Shown here: positions 54,396 to 63,881 of the stretch, piece by piece
Layout: every line of letters begins with the position of its first letter
Position numbering within the stretch: position 1 is the first letter of the stretch
DNA from: Rhodobacteraceae bacterium HLUCCA12
Lineage (GTDB): Bacteria; Pseudomonadota; Alphaproteobacteria; Rhodobacterales; Rhodobacteraceae
NCBI GenBank assembly: GCA_001314715.1
Contig: LJSV01000001.1
Location: forward strand, 124,001 to 188,000
Reading direction: 5' to 3'
Length of the DNA stretch: 64,000 nucleotides
Position numbers and translations under genes: made by a program
Notes under the pieces: model-generated
Told to the model about the DNA's origin: nothing
Database searches by the model: none
The model's input: only the letters and a program-made list of their open reading frames with translations

Positions 54396-57212
54396 TCAGC
54401 GCCCCGTTTTCAGCGTGACGGTTTCGGGGCCGTGGCCCACGGGCGAGGCCTGGGCCGGGTGCAGGGGGTGCGAGGGCCCGCCCGGCGGGGCCTTTTCGAT
54501 GCCAACGCGCAGATCGTACCAGGCGGCCTGCCCGGTGACCGGATCGCTGTTGGCCCAGCGCAACCCGTCGCCCCTCGGCGGCAGAAGTTCGTGGATCAGG
54601 TGATTGAGCAGGAAGCCCTTTTCGGCCTCGGGCGCGTCAGGCGACAGGGCCCAGGCGCCGCGGCGCTTGCCGATCGCGTTCCAGGTCCAGACCGTGTGGT
54701 CGTTGAGGGCGTCCATGCGCGCCACCGGAACCTTGATGCGCCCATGCGCCGAGGTGAGCCAGGCCCAGTCGCCCTCGGCAAAGCCGTGCTCTTGCCAGAC
54801 CCGGCGCGAGACATAGAGCGGGTTCATCCCGTGGATCTGGCGCAGCCAGGCATTCTGGCCGCCCCAGGAATGATACATCGCCGCCGGGCGCTGGGTCAGC
54901 GCGTGCAGGGGGAACTGGCCGATATCGACGCGCTCGTCCTCGAACGGGGGATACCACAGCGGCAGCGGGTCGAGCGTTTCGCGGATGCGCGCGCGCAGGT
55001 GATCGGGGGGCTGGCGATGGCCGTGGCCTTCGGCGGCAAGCTGGAACTTGCGCAACGGTTCGCAATAGAGGTTGAACAGATAGGGCGCGGGTGCGTCGAA
55101 CAGCCCGCGCGCCACCGCCCAGTCCTGGTAGGCGGCGTTCCAGGGCTTGAAGAACTGCGCCTCTTCGGGGATCGGGTCGAGGAAGAACCCGCCGTTGTCG
55201 ATATAGCGTTGCAACTGGTCGGGGTTGGGCGCGCCGCGCCCCGACCCGGTGCCATCGCCGCGCCAGCCCGCCAGCGGCCCGACGCCGGGGCGCCGTTCGT
55301 GGTTGACGATGTAATCGGCATAGTCGCGGTATCGCGCCTTGCCCGCATCATTGACCATGCCCGGCAGACCCAGCCGCGCCCCAAGGTCCAGCAGCACCGA
55401 CTGGAAGCCACGCACGCCGGCGTGTCCGGGGCGATCGGGTTCGACCACCGGCCAGCGAATGGAATCGGCCATGGCCTCGGCTTCGCAGATCGGGCGGTCA
55501 AGCAGGCTGATGCAGTCGTGGCGCTCAAGAAAGGTGGTGTCGGGCAGCACCAGATCGGCATAGGCCACCATTTCCGAGGAATAGGCGTCGGAATAGATGA
55601 TGCGCGGGATCACGTACTCGCCGGCCTCGTCCGTGTCGGTCAGCATCCGCATCACCGCCGAGGTATTCATCGACGAATTCCACGCCATGTTCGCCATGTA
55701 GAGAAACAAGGTGTCGATCTTGTAGGGGTCGCCGGCATGGGCGTTGGAAATCACCATATGCATCAGCCCATGCGCCGACATCGGGTTGTCCCAGGTAAAC
55801 GCCTTGTCGATGCGCAGGGCTTGCCCGTCATCCCCCACCAGCAGGTCTTCCGGCCCCAGCGGATAGCCCAGATGCGGGCCATCGAGCGGCGCACCGGGGG
55901 TGGCGCGGGCATGGGGCCGAGGGTGGGCCTCGGGCGGTTTGGGGTAGGGGGGCTTGAACCGAAAGCCGCCCGGAACCTCGACCGAGCCCAGCAGGATCTG
56001 CAACATGTGCAGCGCGCGGGCGGTCTGAAAGCCGTTGGAATGCGCGCTGATCCCGCGCATCGCGTGAAAGCTGACGGGGCGGCCGATCATGGTTTCGTGC
56101 CGATGGCCGCGAAAATCGGTCCAGGGCTGGTTCAGCGTGATCTCTTCCTCGAACGCGACGCGGGCCAGTTCGGCCGCCACCGCCCGTATCCGCGCAGCCG
56201 GAATGCCGCAGCGGTCGGCCACGGCCTCGGGGGCGTTGTCGGGCGAAAGGTAGCGTTCGGCCATCAGGTGCAGCACGGTGCGATGCCCCAGCCATTGGGC
56301 GCCGGGGTCGGGCTGCACGCCCGGCGCATCCCAGGCGGCGGGCGCGCCGGTGCGGCGGTCGATCACCAGTGGTTTGCCGTCGTCATCGCGCAGGAACAGG
56401 CCCTTGGCGTCACCCTCGGCCGCGTTCACCAGAAACGGCGCGTTGGTATAGCGGATCAGGTAATCCAGGTCGATCCGGCCGAGACGAAACAGCTCGTGCA
56501 CCAGGGCAAGGATCAGCAGGCCATCGGTGCCCGGCGTGATCGCCAGCCAGTCATCGGCGATCGCGTTATAGCCGGTGCGCACCGGGTTGACGGCAATCAC
56601 CCGTGCGCCGCGCGCCTTGAGCGTTCCCAGGCCCATCTTGATCGGGTTGGAATCGTGGTCCTCGGCCACGCCGAAGATCATGAACAGCCTGGTGCGATCC
56701 CAGTCGGGCTGGCCGAATTCCCAGAACGCGCCGCCCATGGTATAGATGCCCGCGGCCGCCATGTTGACGCTGCAAAACCCGCCGTGCGCGGCATAGTTGG
56801 GGGTTCCATAGGCCTGCGCCCACCAGCCGGTGAAGCTTTGCGACTGATCGCGCCCGGTGAAAAAGGCCAGCTTTTCCGGCGCCTTCGCGCGGATCGGTGC
56901 GAGCCAGGACACGGCCAGATCCAGCGCCTCGTCCCAGCCTATTTCCTCGAACTGGCCCGCGCCGCGCGGCCCGACACGCTTGAGCGGCGCGCGAAGGCGT
57001 GCGGGCGACAGGTGCTGCATGATCCCGGCCGACCCCTTGGCGCACAGCACGCCGCGATTGATCGGGTGGTCGCGATTGCCCTCGATATAGGCGACCTTGC
57101 CGTCCTTCAGATGGACATTGATGCCGCAACGACAGGCGCACATGTAGCAGGTCGTCTTGCGGATCTCGTCGGACACCGCTGGCGACAGATCGAGCGCGGG
57201 CTGGCGTGGCAT
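54396..57212 (-). CDS. soeA: Sulfite dehydrogenase molybdopterin subunit SoeA
   Basis: SoeA oxidises sulfite to sulfate at a molybdenum bis-guanine-dinucleotide cofactor. The 938-residue protein has the N-terminal [4Fe-4S] pattern Cys22-x2-Cys25-x3-Cys29-x27-Cys57, then the molybdopterin oxidoreductase core and the C-terminal dinucleotide-binding domain (NDHTVWTWNA; WANSDPVTGQAAWYDLRV). It has no Tat signal, unlike periplasmic DMSO reductases and PsrA, which favours cytoplasmic SoeA. An AGGGAG site precedes the ATG. Thiosulfate/polysulfide reductase is the main alternative. Confidence 0.86.
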   Translation of the reverse strand: MPRQPALDLSPAVSDEIRKTTCYMCACRCGINVHLKDGKVAYIEGNRDHPINRGVLCAKGSAGIMQHLSPARLRAPLKRVGPRGAGQFEEIGWDEALDLAVSWLAPIRAKAPEKLAFFTGRDQSQSFTGWWAQAYGTPNYAAHGGFCSVNMAAAGIYTMGGAFWEFGQPDWDRTRLFMIFGVAEDHDSNPIKMGLGTLKARGARVIAVNPVRTGYNAIADDWLAITPGTDGLLILALVHELFRLGRIDLDYLIRYTNAPFLVNAAEGDAKGLFLRDDDGKPLVIDRRTGAPAAWDAPGVQPDPGAQWLGHRTVLHLMAERYLSPDNAPEAVADRCGIPAARIRAVAAELARVAFEEEITLNQPWTDFRGHRHETMIGRPVSFHAMRGISAHSNGFQTARALHMLQILLGSVEVPGGFRFKPPYPKPPEAHPRPHARATPGAPLDGPHLGYPLGPEDLLVGDDGQALRIDKAFTWDNPMSAHGLMHMVISNAHAGDPYKIDTLFLYMANMAWNSSMNTSAVMRMLTDTDEAGEYVIPRIIYSDAYSSEMVAYADLVLPDTTFLERHDCISLLDRPICEAEAMADSIRWPVVEPDRPGHAGVRGFQSVLLDLGARLGLPGMVNDAGKARYRDYADYIVNHERRPGVGPLAGWRGDGTGSGRGAPNPDQLQRYIDNGGFFLDPIPEEAQFFKPWNAAYQDWAVARGLFDAPAPYLFNLYCEPLRKFQLAAEGHGHRQPPDHLRARIRETLDPLPLWYPPFEDERVDIGQFPLHALTQRPAAMYHSWGGQNAWLRQIHGMNPLYVSRRVWQEHGFAEGDWAWLTSAHGRIKVPVARMDALNDHTVWTWNAIGKRRGAWALSPDAPEAEKGFLLNHLIHELLPPRGDGLRWANSDPVTGQAAWYDLRVGIEKAPPGGPSHPLHPAQASPVGHGPETVTLKTGR

Positions 57213-57460
57213 ATGGCTCCCTTCGCGGCGGCCCTTTGCGGGACTTTCGGGCATCCAACACGCGTTGGGCCCGTTTGTCCATGCACATTTCGGCATGTCT
57301 TGTCTGGCCGCGCCGGCGCACCGGCTGCCGCGTTCACAGCGCTGGCACCGCGAAAATGAGACGGCTCGCGCCCCTTGCGGGGGGTGGGCCGGCGGGCTAA
57401 GTCTTGCGCAAGGTTTGGCACCTAGGCTTGAACCATCCAGACATACGAAAGCCCGAGAAC
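57213..57460. other. Divergent intergenic region soeA/clpP
   Basis: This is the largest gap in the window (248 bases). I see no supported gene in it. It contains short GC-rich inverted repeats (for example CCCCTTGCGGGG near 57372) and must hold the promoters for soeA and clpP, but I could not assign a convincing -35/-10 or RpoH site. Confidence 0.6.
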
Positions 57461-58090
57461 ATGCGAGATCCGATCGAAACCTACATGAACCTCGTTCCGA
57501 TGGTGGTCGAACAGACCAGCCGGGGCGAACGCGCCTATGACATCTTCTCGCGCCTGCTGAAGGAGCGGATCATCTTTGTCACCGGGCCGGTCCATGACGG
57601 GATGGCAAGCCTGGTGGTGGCGCAGCTTCTGCACCTTGAGGCCGACAACCCGTCGAAGGAAATCTCGATGTACATCAACTCGCCCGGTGGCGTGGTGACA
57701 TCGGGGCTGTCGATCTATGATACGATGCAATATATCCGCCCCAAGATCAGCACCCTGGTCGTCGGCCAGGCGGCGTCGATGGGGTCGCTGCTGCTGGCGG
57801 CGGGCGAAAAGGGAATGCGCTTTTCGCTGCCCAATTCGCGGATCATGGTGCACCAGCCCTCGGGCGGGTTCCAGGGACAGGCCACCGATATCTCGATCCA
57901 TGCGCGCGAGATCCTCGAACTGAAAGAGCGGCTCAACCAGATCTATGTCCGGCACACCGGCCAGACGCTGAAAAAGGTCGAGGCGGCGCTCGAGCGCGAC
58001 AATTTCATGACGCCGGAAATGGCCAAGGACTGGGGCCTGATCGACGATATCGTCGAGAATCGCGGCAAGTCCGAACCGGAGGCCACCTGA
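57461..58090 (+). CDS. clpP: ATP-dependent Clp protease proteolytic subunit
   Basis: ClpP is the serine protease barrel used by ClpX and ClpA. The 209-residue protein has the catalytic triad Ser106 (GQAASMGS), His131 (MVHQPSGG) and Asp180, plus the [11 protein letters not shown] oxyanion segment. The ATG at 57461 fits the usual short N-terminal propeptide; an in-frame start 57 bases upstream is possible but lacks family similarity. clpX follows after 111 bases. Confidence 0.97.
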   Translation: MRDPIETYMNLVPMVVEQTSRGERAYDIFSRLLKERIIFVTGPVHDGMASLVVAQLLHLEADNPSKEISMYINSPGGVVTSGLSIYDTMQYIRPKISTLVVGQAASMGSLLLAAGEKGMRFSLPNSRIMVHQPSGGFQGQATDISIHAREILELKERLNQIYVRHTGQTLKKVEAALERDNFMTPEMAKDWGLIDDIVENRGKSEPEAT

Positions 58091-58201
58091 CGATGGCGGG
58101 AAATCGGCACATTTTGCATTGTTCCCGCCGCCACACTGGCCTAACCTTGACTGACAAGGCCCGCGAGAAGGCCAGAACCGAACACGAGCACGAGGTGTCG
58201 A

Positions 58202-59470
58202 ATGGCTCATTCCTCCGGCAGTGACAGCAAGAACACGCTGTATTGCTCTTTCTGCGGCAAAAGCCAGCACGAGGTGCGCAAGCTGATTGCGGGCCCGACC
58301 GTGTTCATCTGCGATGAATGCGTCGAATTGTGCATGGACATCATCCGCGAAGAGACCAAGGGCTCGGGCCTGAAATCGGCCGATGGCGTGCCGACACCGC
58401 GCGAGATCTCGAAGGTTCTGGACGACTATGTGATCGGACAGGAGCATGCCAAGCGCGTGCTCTCGGTCGCCGTGCACAACCATTACAAGCGGCTCGATCA
58501 TTCCGGCAAGTCCGGCGAGGTCGAGCTGTCGAAATCCAACATCCTGCTGATCGGCCCCACCGGTTGCGGCAAGACGCTGCTGGCGCAGACGCTGGCGCGC
58601 ATCCTCGATGTGCCCTTCACCATGGCCGATGCAACCACCCTCACCGAGGCCGGTTATGTCGGCGAGGATGTCGAGAACATCATCCTGAAGCTGTTGCAGG
58701 CCAGCGAATACAATGTCGAACGCGCGCAGCGCGGCATCGTCTATATCGACGAGGTCGACAAGATCACGCGCAAATCGGACAACCCGTCAATCACGCGCGA
58801 TGTCTCGGGCGAAGGGGTGCAGCAAGCGCTTCTGAAGCTGATGGAGGGCACCGTTGCCAGCGTGCCGCCGCAGGGCGGGCGCAAGCATCCGCAGCAGGAG
58901 TTCCTGCAGGTCGATACCACCAATATCCTGTTCATCTGCGGCGGGGCCTTTGCCGGTCTGGACCGGATCATCGCCCAGCGTCAAAAGGGCTCGGCGATCG
59001 GGTTCGGGGCCGATGTCAAGGATGAGAGCAAGCGCCAGATCGGCGAGACTCTGAAACAGCTGGAACCCGAGGATCTGTTGAAATTCGGCCTGATCCCCGA
59101 GTTCGTCGGCCGCCTGCCGGTGATCGCGACCCTGACCGACCTGGACGAGGATGCGCTGGTGACGATCCTGTCCGAACCCAAGAACGCGCTGGTCAAGCAA
59201 TACCAGCGCCTGTTCGAGATCGAAGGCGTGGAACTGACCTTTACCGACGATGCGCTGCGCGCCATCGCCAAGCGCGCCATCTCCCGCAAGACCGGTGCGC
59301 GCGGCCTGCGCTCGATCATGGAGGATATCCTGCTGGATACCATGTTCGAACTGCCGGGGATGAACGATGTCGCCGAAGTCGTGGTCAACGAAGAGGCCGT
59401 AAGCGCCGAGGCGCGCCCGCTGATGATCTATTCCGACAGCAAGCGCGAAGCCGCGACCTCGGCCGGGTAA
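58202..59470 (+). CDS. clpX: ATP-dependent Clp protease ATPase subunit ClpX
   Basis: ClpX unfolds tagged proteins and feeds them to ClpP. The 422-residue protein has the N-terminal zinc-binding domain ([16 protein letters not shown]), Walker A GPTGCGKT, Walker [11 protein letters not shown], the pore-loop region and the arginine finger segment [14 protein letters not shown] strong terminator follows, so clpP-clpX transcription probably ends there. Confidence 0.97.
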   Translation: MAHSSGSDSKNTLYCSFCGKSQHEVRKLIAGPTVFICDECVELCMDIIREETKGSGLKSADGVPTPREISKVLDDYVIGQEHAKRVLSVAVHNHYKRLDHSGKSGEVELSKSNILLIGPTGCGKTLLAQTLARILDVPFTMADATTLTEAGYVGEDVENIILKLLQASEYNVERAQRGIVYIDEVDKITRKSDNPSITRDVSGEGVQQALLKLMEGTVASVPPQGGRKHPQQEFLQVDTTNILFICGGAFAGLDRIIAQRQKGSAIGFGADVKDESKRQIGETLKQLEPEDLLKFGLIPEFVGRLPVIATLTDLDEDALVTILSEPKNALVKQYQRLFEIEGVELTFTDDALRAIAKRAISRKTGARGLRSIMEDILLDTMFELPGMNDVAEVVVNEEAVSAEARPLMIYSDSKREAATSAG

Positions 59471-59499
59471 ACGCCGCGTCAAAGACTGTTTGCACGCAT

Positions 59500-59534
59500 G
59501 CCCCGCCCGGACGATCCGGGCGGGGCGTTGTTTT
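59500..59534 (+). terminator. Intrinsic terminator of clpX
   Basis: A perfect 12-bp stem GCCCCGCCCGGA/TCCGGGCGGGGC with loop CGA is followed by GTTGTTTT. This is a convincing Rho-independent terminator 29 bases after the clpX stop. Confidence 0.9.
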
Positions 59535-59541
59535 GCGTGGC

Positions 59542-59611
59542 CAGGGGGGCGTTGCCCCCCTCTTCGGCTGCGCCGAATTCACCCCCCAGCGTATTTTCGG
59601 CAAGATGAAGG
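59542..59611 (+). repeat. Dispersed double-hairpin intergenic element, copy B
   Basis: This 70-base copy is identical to the one at 2490-2560 apart from one missing C in the TTTTC(C) run. It lies directly after the clpX terminator and ends 10 bases from the stop of the convergent decarboxylase gene. The spare hairpins are therefore not needed to end the clpX transcript. Confidence 0.85.
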
Positions 59612-59620
59612 GGCGCGCGG

Positions 59621-61189
59621 TCACATCACCGGAGGTAGAACGACCTCGATGAAGCGGGGGCCTTTCGCGCCTTTGGCAAGGGTTTGCGCCAGGGTTGCAG
59701 GCGTCGACCGGGTGAAGGGCAGGCGGCAGGCACGGGCGAAATCCGCCATGTCGGGCGGTTCCGGGGTGCAGCCGAGCACCTCGGTTCGGGCATCGCGCAT
59801 CGCCTGGGCGATCTCGCCAAAGCCGCGATTGTTGAAGGCGATGACGGTGATGTCGAGCCCTTCCTGCGCGGCGGTGAGAACCTCGCCCGGCGAGAACATC
59901 AACCCACCGTCGCCGATCAGGCACAGGACCGGCGTGTCGGGGGCCGCGAGCGCGGCACCGACTGCGGCGCCGGGGGCATAGCCCAGCGCGCCAAAGCCGG
60001 TTGCGGCGTTGAACCAGCCGCCGGGGCGGTCATGGTCATGAAACAGGTTGCCCGCATAGACGATCTGGGTCGAATCGCCCACCATGATCGCACCAGGGCA
60101 GGCCGCGCGCAGCGCATCGAGAAGCGCGACCTCGTCGCCATAGCCCGGTGGCAAGGCGGCACGTGCCCCCTCGCGCGCCAGTGCCGCGCGCGCGGGGCCG
60201 GCGGGGGCCGGTGCGGCGCGCGTCAGCCGCGGCAGGATCGCCGCGACATCGCCGCGCAGGGTCAGCGCGGCGGGGTGGCGGGCAAGCTGATCTGCGTCGA
60301 TATCGATACGGATCATTGCGGCGGTATCGGGAAAGGCGCCATCGCCATACATGTCGCAATCGGTCGGGCCGAGTTCGGAGCCCGCGACCAGAAGCGGGTC
60401 GGCGTCGCGGATCAGCGCGCGCACGGGGTCGAGGCTGGGCGAGGCCGGCACGGCGAGCGGATGGTGGTGCAGGAGCCCGCGGGCGTTGGTGGTCAGGATG
60501 ACCGGGGCGCCCAGCCGTTCGGCCAGGGCGCGCAGCGCCGGGCCACTGTGTCGGCACCCGCCGCCTGCCAGGATGACCGGGGCCTGACCTGCGCCCAGGA
60601 TTGCGTTAGCTTTATCAATATCTTGCGCATCGTTCCTGTCATGCTGGCCGGGGCGCGCGGGCACCGGGCGCGCCCCTTCGGGCACGGGCGCATCCATCAG
60701 GTCGAGCGGGATTTGCAGATGCACCGGGCCGCCGCGCCCATGGGTCAGGGCCGTGCCGATCCGGTCCAGGATCGTTGCCAGCGCATCGGGCCGGTCGAGG
60801 TGATGCGCGGCGCCGAGGGCGCCGCTGAGGGCCGCCTGATCGGGCAGTTCGTGCAGATGCCCCAGCCCCTTGCCCAGGGTTGCGCGTGGGTTCACGCCCG
60901 AAATCACCAGCATCGGCACGGAATCGGCGCGCGCCTGTGCCATCGGGGTCAGGATGTTGGTCAGCCCCGGCCCGGTGATCACCAGCGCGACACCAAATCG
61001 CCCCGACACACGGGCATAGCCGTCAGCCATGAAACCCGCGCCGGCCTCGGTGCGCGGGGTGACATGGCGGATGCCAGAGGCCGGCAGGGCGCGGTAAAGT
61101 TCGATCGTATGCACGCCGGGGATGCCGAAGATGACCTCGACACCCATGGATTTCAGCCATTCGACAAGGGTTTGCGCGACGGTCTTCAT
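59621..61189 (-). CDS. aruI: ThDP-dependent decarboxylase, AruI-like (5-guanidino-2-oxopentanoate decarboxylase)
   Basis: AruI decarboxylates 2-ketoarginine to 4-guanidinobutanal in the arginine transaminase pathway. The 522-residue enzyme starts with MKTVAQTLVEWLKSMGVEVI and continues into FGIPGVHTIELYR, HVTPRTEAGAGFMADGYARV (catalytic Glu48) and HELPDQAAL, closely like Pseudomonas AruI. The ThDP/Mg site is GDGGLMF...NNRG. It overlaps the transaminase gene (ATGA). General acetolactate synthase-like activity is the alternative, but the pairing with a transaminase favours a 2-oxo-acid decarboxylase. Confidence 0.82.
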   Translation of the reverse strand: MKTVAQTLVEWLKSMGVEVIFGIPGVHTIELYRALPASGIRHVTPRTEAGAGFMADGYARVSGRFGVALVITGPGLTNILTPMAQARADSVPMLVISGVNPRATLGKGLGHLHELPDQAALSGALGAAHHLDRPDALATILDRIGTALTHGRGGPVHLQIPLDLMDAPVPEGARPVPARPGQHDRNDAQDIDKANAILGAGQAPVILAGGGCRHSGPALRALAERLGAPVILTTNARGLLHHHPLAVPASPSLDPVRALIRDADPLLVAGSELGPTDCDMYGDGAFPDTAAMIRIDIDADQLARHPAALTLRGDVAAILPRLTRAAPAPAGPARAALAREGARAALPPGYGDEVALLDALRAACPGAIMVGDSTQIVYAGNLFHDHDRPGGWFNAATGFGALGYAPGAAVGAALAAPDTPVLCLIGDGGLMFSPGEVLTAAQEGLDITVIAFNNRGFGEIAQAMRDARTEVLGCTPEPPDMADFARACRLPFTRSTPATLAQTLAKGAKGPRFIEVVLPPVM

Positions 61190-62364
61190 GCGGCCTCCGC
61201 GCCGGCGAAACGGGCGATGCGGCGGCAGGCCTCGGCCGTGGTGGCGTCGTCGGCATTGAGCGCGAGGCGCAACCACCCTTCGAGCGCCACCCCGAACGAG
61301 GCGCCGGGCATGACCGCGACCCCGGTCGCGTGCAGCAGATCGAGCGCGAATTGCTGCGAATCGCCGCTGATCGCGCGGATGTCGAGCAGGGCGAACATGC
61401 CGGCCTCGGGCCGGTGCACGCGCATGCCCGCCACCCCGTCAAGCGCGTCGTGAATGATGGCGGCGCGTTCGGCCATGCGCCCGGCCATGGCGTGGGCCAG
61501 GCTTGGCGGACTGGCGATGGCCTCGGCCGTCATGTCGGCGATGAAGGGCTGCGAGCCGAAAAGCATGGTTTCCGACAGGGGCAGGGCACGAACGCAGAAC
61601 CCGGCCGGGCCGCACAGCCAGCCCGAACGAAAGCCCGGCGCGGCATGCGATTTCGAGATCGAGGCGGTGGCGATCACCCGGTTTTCATAGGCGGGATTGG
61701 CCAGTGCCGAGGTAAAGACCGCCGCGCCATGGGTCAGATCGCCATAGACCTCGTCCGAGATGACCCAGAGGTCGTGCGCCTCGGCCAGCGCGCAGATCGC
61801 GTCCAGATCGTCAGGGCGCAGGACCGCGCCGGTCGGGTTGTGCGGGGTGTTGAGGAAGATCGCGCGAGTAGCTTGCGTTATCTTTTCTTCAATATCAGAT
61901 GCTTGTATCCGGAAGCTGTATTCGGGCCGCAGCGTGACCGGTACCGGATCAGCGCCCGAGGCGCGGATCAGCCCTTCGTAGGTGGCATACATCGGATCGC
62001 CCAGGATCACCGCGCTGCCGGGGTCGCACAGGGTCTGGAACACCAGATACAGCGCGGTCTGGGTGCCCGGCAGGCACAAGAATCGATCCTGCCCGATCGC
62101 GCGGCCGGTCATCCGCGAATACCGATCCGAAAGCGCGCGCAAGAGCGCGGGTTCGCCCCGGCCGTTGGAATAGCCGGTGCGGCCTGCCGCCATCGCGCGC
62201 GCGGCGGCGTCGATCAGGCTGCCGGGGGTGGGCACATCGGGTTCGCCGATGGTCAGGTTGATCACCTCGAGCCCGGCGCGGGCGCGGGCGATGGCGGCAT
62301 TGCTGAGCAACCATTTATCCGAACCCAGCCCTGCGAGGCGGGTGGTCACAGCGGCGTATTGCAT
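61186..62364 (-). CDS. aruH: PLP-dependent aminotransferase, AruH-like (arginine:pyruvate transaminase)
   Basis: AruH moves the alpha-amino group of arginine to pyruvate, giving 2-ketoarginine for AruI. The 392-residue fold type I enzyme has GEPDVPTP, PMYATYEG, TPHNPTGAVL, DEVYGDL and the PLP lysine Lys238 in SISKSHAAPGFRSGW. Its sequence follows Pseudomonas AruH in several blocks (AHDLWVISDEVY). Substrate is inferred from this likeness and the coupled decarboxylase; citrulline or methylarginine is also possible given the hydrolase gene upstream. Confidence 0.82.
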   Translation of the reverse strand: MQYAAVTTRLAGLGSDKWLLSNAAIARARAGLEVINLTIGEPDVPTPGSLIDAAARAMAAGRTGYSNGRGEPALLRALSDRYSRMTGRAIGQDRFLCLPGTQTALYLVFQTLCDPGSAVILGDPMYATYEGLIRASGADPVPVTLRPEYSFRIQASDIEEKITQATRAIFLNTPHNPTGAVLRPDDLDAICALAEAHDLWVISDEVYGDLTHGAAVFTSALANPAYENRVIATASISKSHAAPGFRSGWLCGPAGFCVRALPLSETMLFGSQPFIADMTAEAIASPPSLAHAMAGRMAERAAIIHDALDGVAGMRVHRPEAGMFALLDIRAISGDSQQFALDLLHATGVAVMPGASFGVALEGWLRLALNADDATTAEACRRIARFAGAEAA

Positions 62365-62367
62365 CGA

Positions 62368-62997
62368 TCACTCCGGAAGTTCGAGATCAAGAAGGCGCTC
62401 GAACGCCTTGATCGCAATGGATTTCATTTCATTCTTGGCAAAGTGTTCGGGCAGCAGCGACCCTTCGATCCAGAGCCCGTCCAGCAGCGCGTTCCCGGCA
62501 ATCGCCAGGGCGCGGGTTCCGCCGGGGGGCGGTTGTCTGCCCGCCGCCTGAAGCGCCTCGGCGATCATCGCCTCCAGCCGGTCGCGAAAGGCCAGATAGG
62601 TGCCTTCGTGCACCGCGCGCATGGCCGGGTCGCGCGGCACAAGCTGCATCGATGCGGCCCAAAGCGCCATCGACCGCGGATCGACCACGGGCGGCGTCAC
62701 CGCATTGGCGATGAACCCCGACAGCCGCGCCAGCGGGTCGGCGGGCAGTTCGTCCAGCCGCGCCGCGCTGGCCTCGGTCAGCCGGGACATCAGCGATTCG
62801 TGGGCGGCGGCGATCAGCTCTTCCTTGGTGGCGAAATAGTGCCGGATCAGCCCTTGCGTCACCCCGGCCCTGAGCGCGATCGCGCGCACGGTCGCGGCCT
62901 GCGGTCCACCCTCGGCGATGCAGTCGAGCGTCGCCTGAATCAGCGCCGCGCGCCGCGCCTCCTCGCCCTCGCGGCGATAGGGGCGGCGCGCGTTCAT
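62368..62997 (-). CDS. TetR-family regulator (BetI-like)
   Basis: This 209-residue protein has an N-terminal TetR helix-turn-helix (about 15-62; ATVRAIALRAGVTQGLIRHYF) and a C-terminal ligand-binding domain similar to BetI. It lies inside the operon, overlapping the hydrolase stop (ATGA) and ending three bases before the transaminase start. It is therefore probably the local, autoregulated repressor, with an operon substrate as inducer. Confidence 0.88.
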   Translation of the reverse strand: MNARRPYRREGEEARRAALIQATLDCIAEGGPQAATVRAIALRAGVTQGLIRHYFATKEELIAAAHESLMSRLTEASAARLDELPADPLARLSGFIANAVTPPVVDPRSMALWAASMQLVPRDPAMRAVHEGTYLAFRDRLEAMIAEALQAAGRQPPPGGTRALAIAGNALLDGLWIEGSLLPEHFAKNEMKSIAIKAFERLLDLELPE

Positions 62998-63863
62998 GCC
63001 CGCAGCACCGGGCGGGTCAGGCAGGTGGGGCCACCCTCGCACGCAATGCAGAGCGCATCGCCCGCGAATGTCTGAACGCGGCAACCCGCCTGTTCCATCA
63101 CTGCGCGCGTGCGGGCAAAGCCGTCGACCATCACCACGTCGCGCGGCGCCAGCGCCAGCACATTCAGGCTGAGCCCGTTCGAGGCCATGAATTCATCCTC
63201 GGGGGCATGAAGCAGGTCCCAGCCGCGATCCTTCATTGCCAGCCACAGCGCATAGGGCACCAGCGGCGCATGGATCAGCGCGATGTCGGGGCCCAGGGGC
63301 GAGACCAGCGACATCAGGTGCAGACAGGCCTCGGGCCCGGTCCACCAAGGCAGGTCATAGGCCTGAACCGCGATGCCATAGGGGGCCAGGATCGCGCCAA
63401 GGGCCTCGATCCCGGCCTGGTTGGTGCGCGCGCCCCGTCCCACGGCAAGGGTCTGAGTGTCGAGCCAGAAGCAATCACCCGATTCGACCGTGGCCGCGCC
63501 GGACAGTCGGCCGATCACCGGCACGCCGATCGTTTCATAGAAGGCGGCATGCAGATCGGGCTCGGCCCGGCGCAGGGGTTTGCCCATGTTCAGCACGACC
63601 GCGCCGTGCCGGGTCACGAAGGACGGATCCTGCACGAAGACCGCGTCCGACAGCCCGTCATCGTTGGACGCAAGCCAATGGATCTGCGCGCCGCTGTCGG
63701 CGACGATCCGCGCCAGCGCGGCATGCTGGATCTCGGCGCGGGCAGGGTCGAACCCGGCGCCGTAATGCCAGGTCTTGGGGTCGGCTGCGGCCATGGCCGG
63801 GCCGGGCGCGCGCATGATCACGCGGGCCAGCGGTTTCGAACGGTCTTCGGCGCCATAGGACAT
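62994..63863 (-). CDS. Dimethylargininase / arginine deiminase-family hydrolase
   Basis: The 289-residue protein has the guanidino-modifying fold of dimethylarginine dimethylaminohydrolase: Asp79 in VQDPSF, Glu127 and Asp130 in VESGDCFW, GRGARTN, the catalytic His182 in CLHLMSL, and the catalytic Cys281 in GGPTCLTRP near the C terminus. DDAH converts methylated arginine to citrulline and (di)methylamine. An upstream ATG at 63881 would add six residues. Being first in an operon with AruH/AruI-like genes, it likely handles arginine or a methylated derivative; activity on another guanidine compound cannot be excluded. Confidence 0.85.
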   Translation of the reverse strand: MSYGAEDRSKPLARVIMRAPGPAMAAADPKTWHYGAGFDPARAEIQHAALARIVADSGAQIHWLASNDDGLSDAVFVQDPSFVTRHGAVVLNMGKPLRRAEPDLHAAFYETIGVPVIGRLSGAATVESGDCFWLDTQTLAVGRGARTNQAGIEALGAILAPYGIAVQAYDLPWWTGPEACLHLMSLVSPLGPDIALIHAPLVPYALWLAMKDRGWDLLHAPEDEFMASNGLSLNVLALAPRDVVMVDGFARTRAVMEQAGCRVQTFAGDALCIACEGGPTCLTRPVLRA

Positions 63864-63881
63864 GGGGATTCCGGACTGCAT

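Noticed and set aside
53569-57212. Periplasmic DMSO or polysulfide reductase
   Set aside because: The catalytic subunit has no Tat signal and the gene set fits cytoplasmic SoeABC better, though a search would be needed to settle it.
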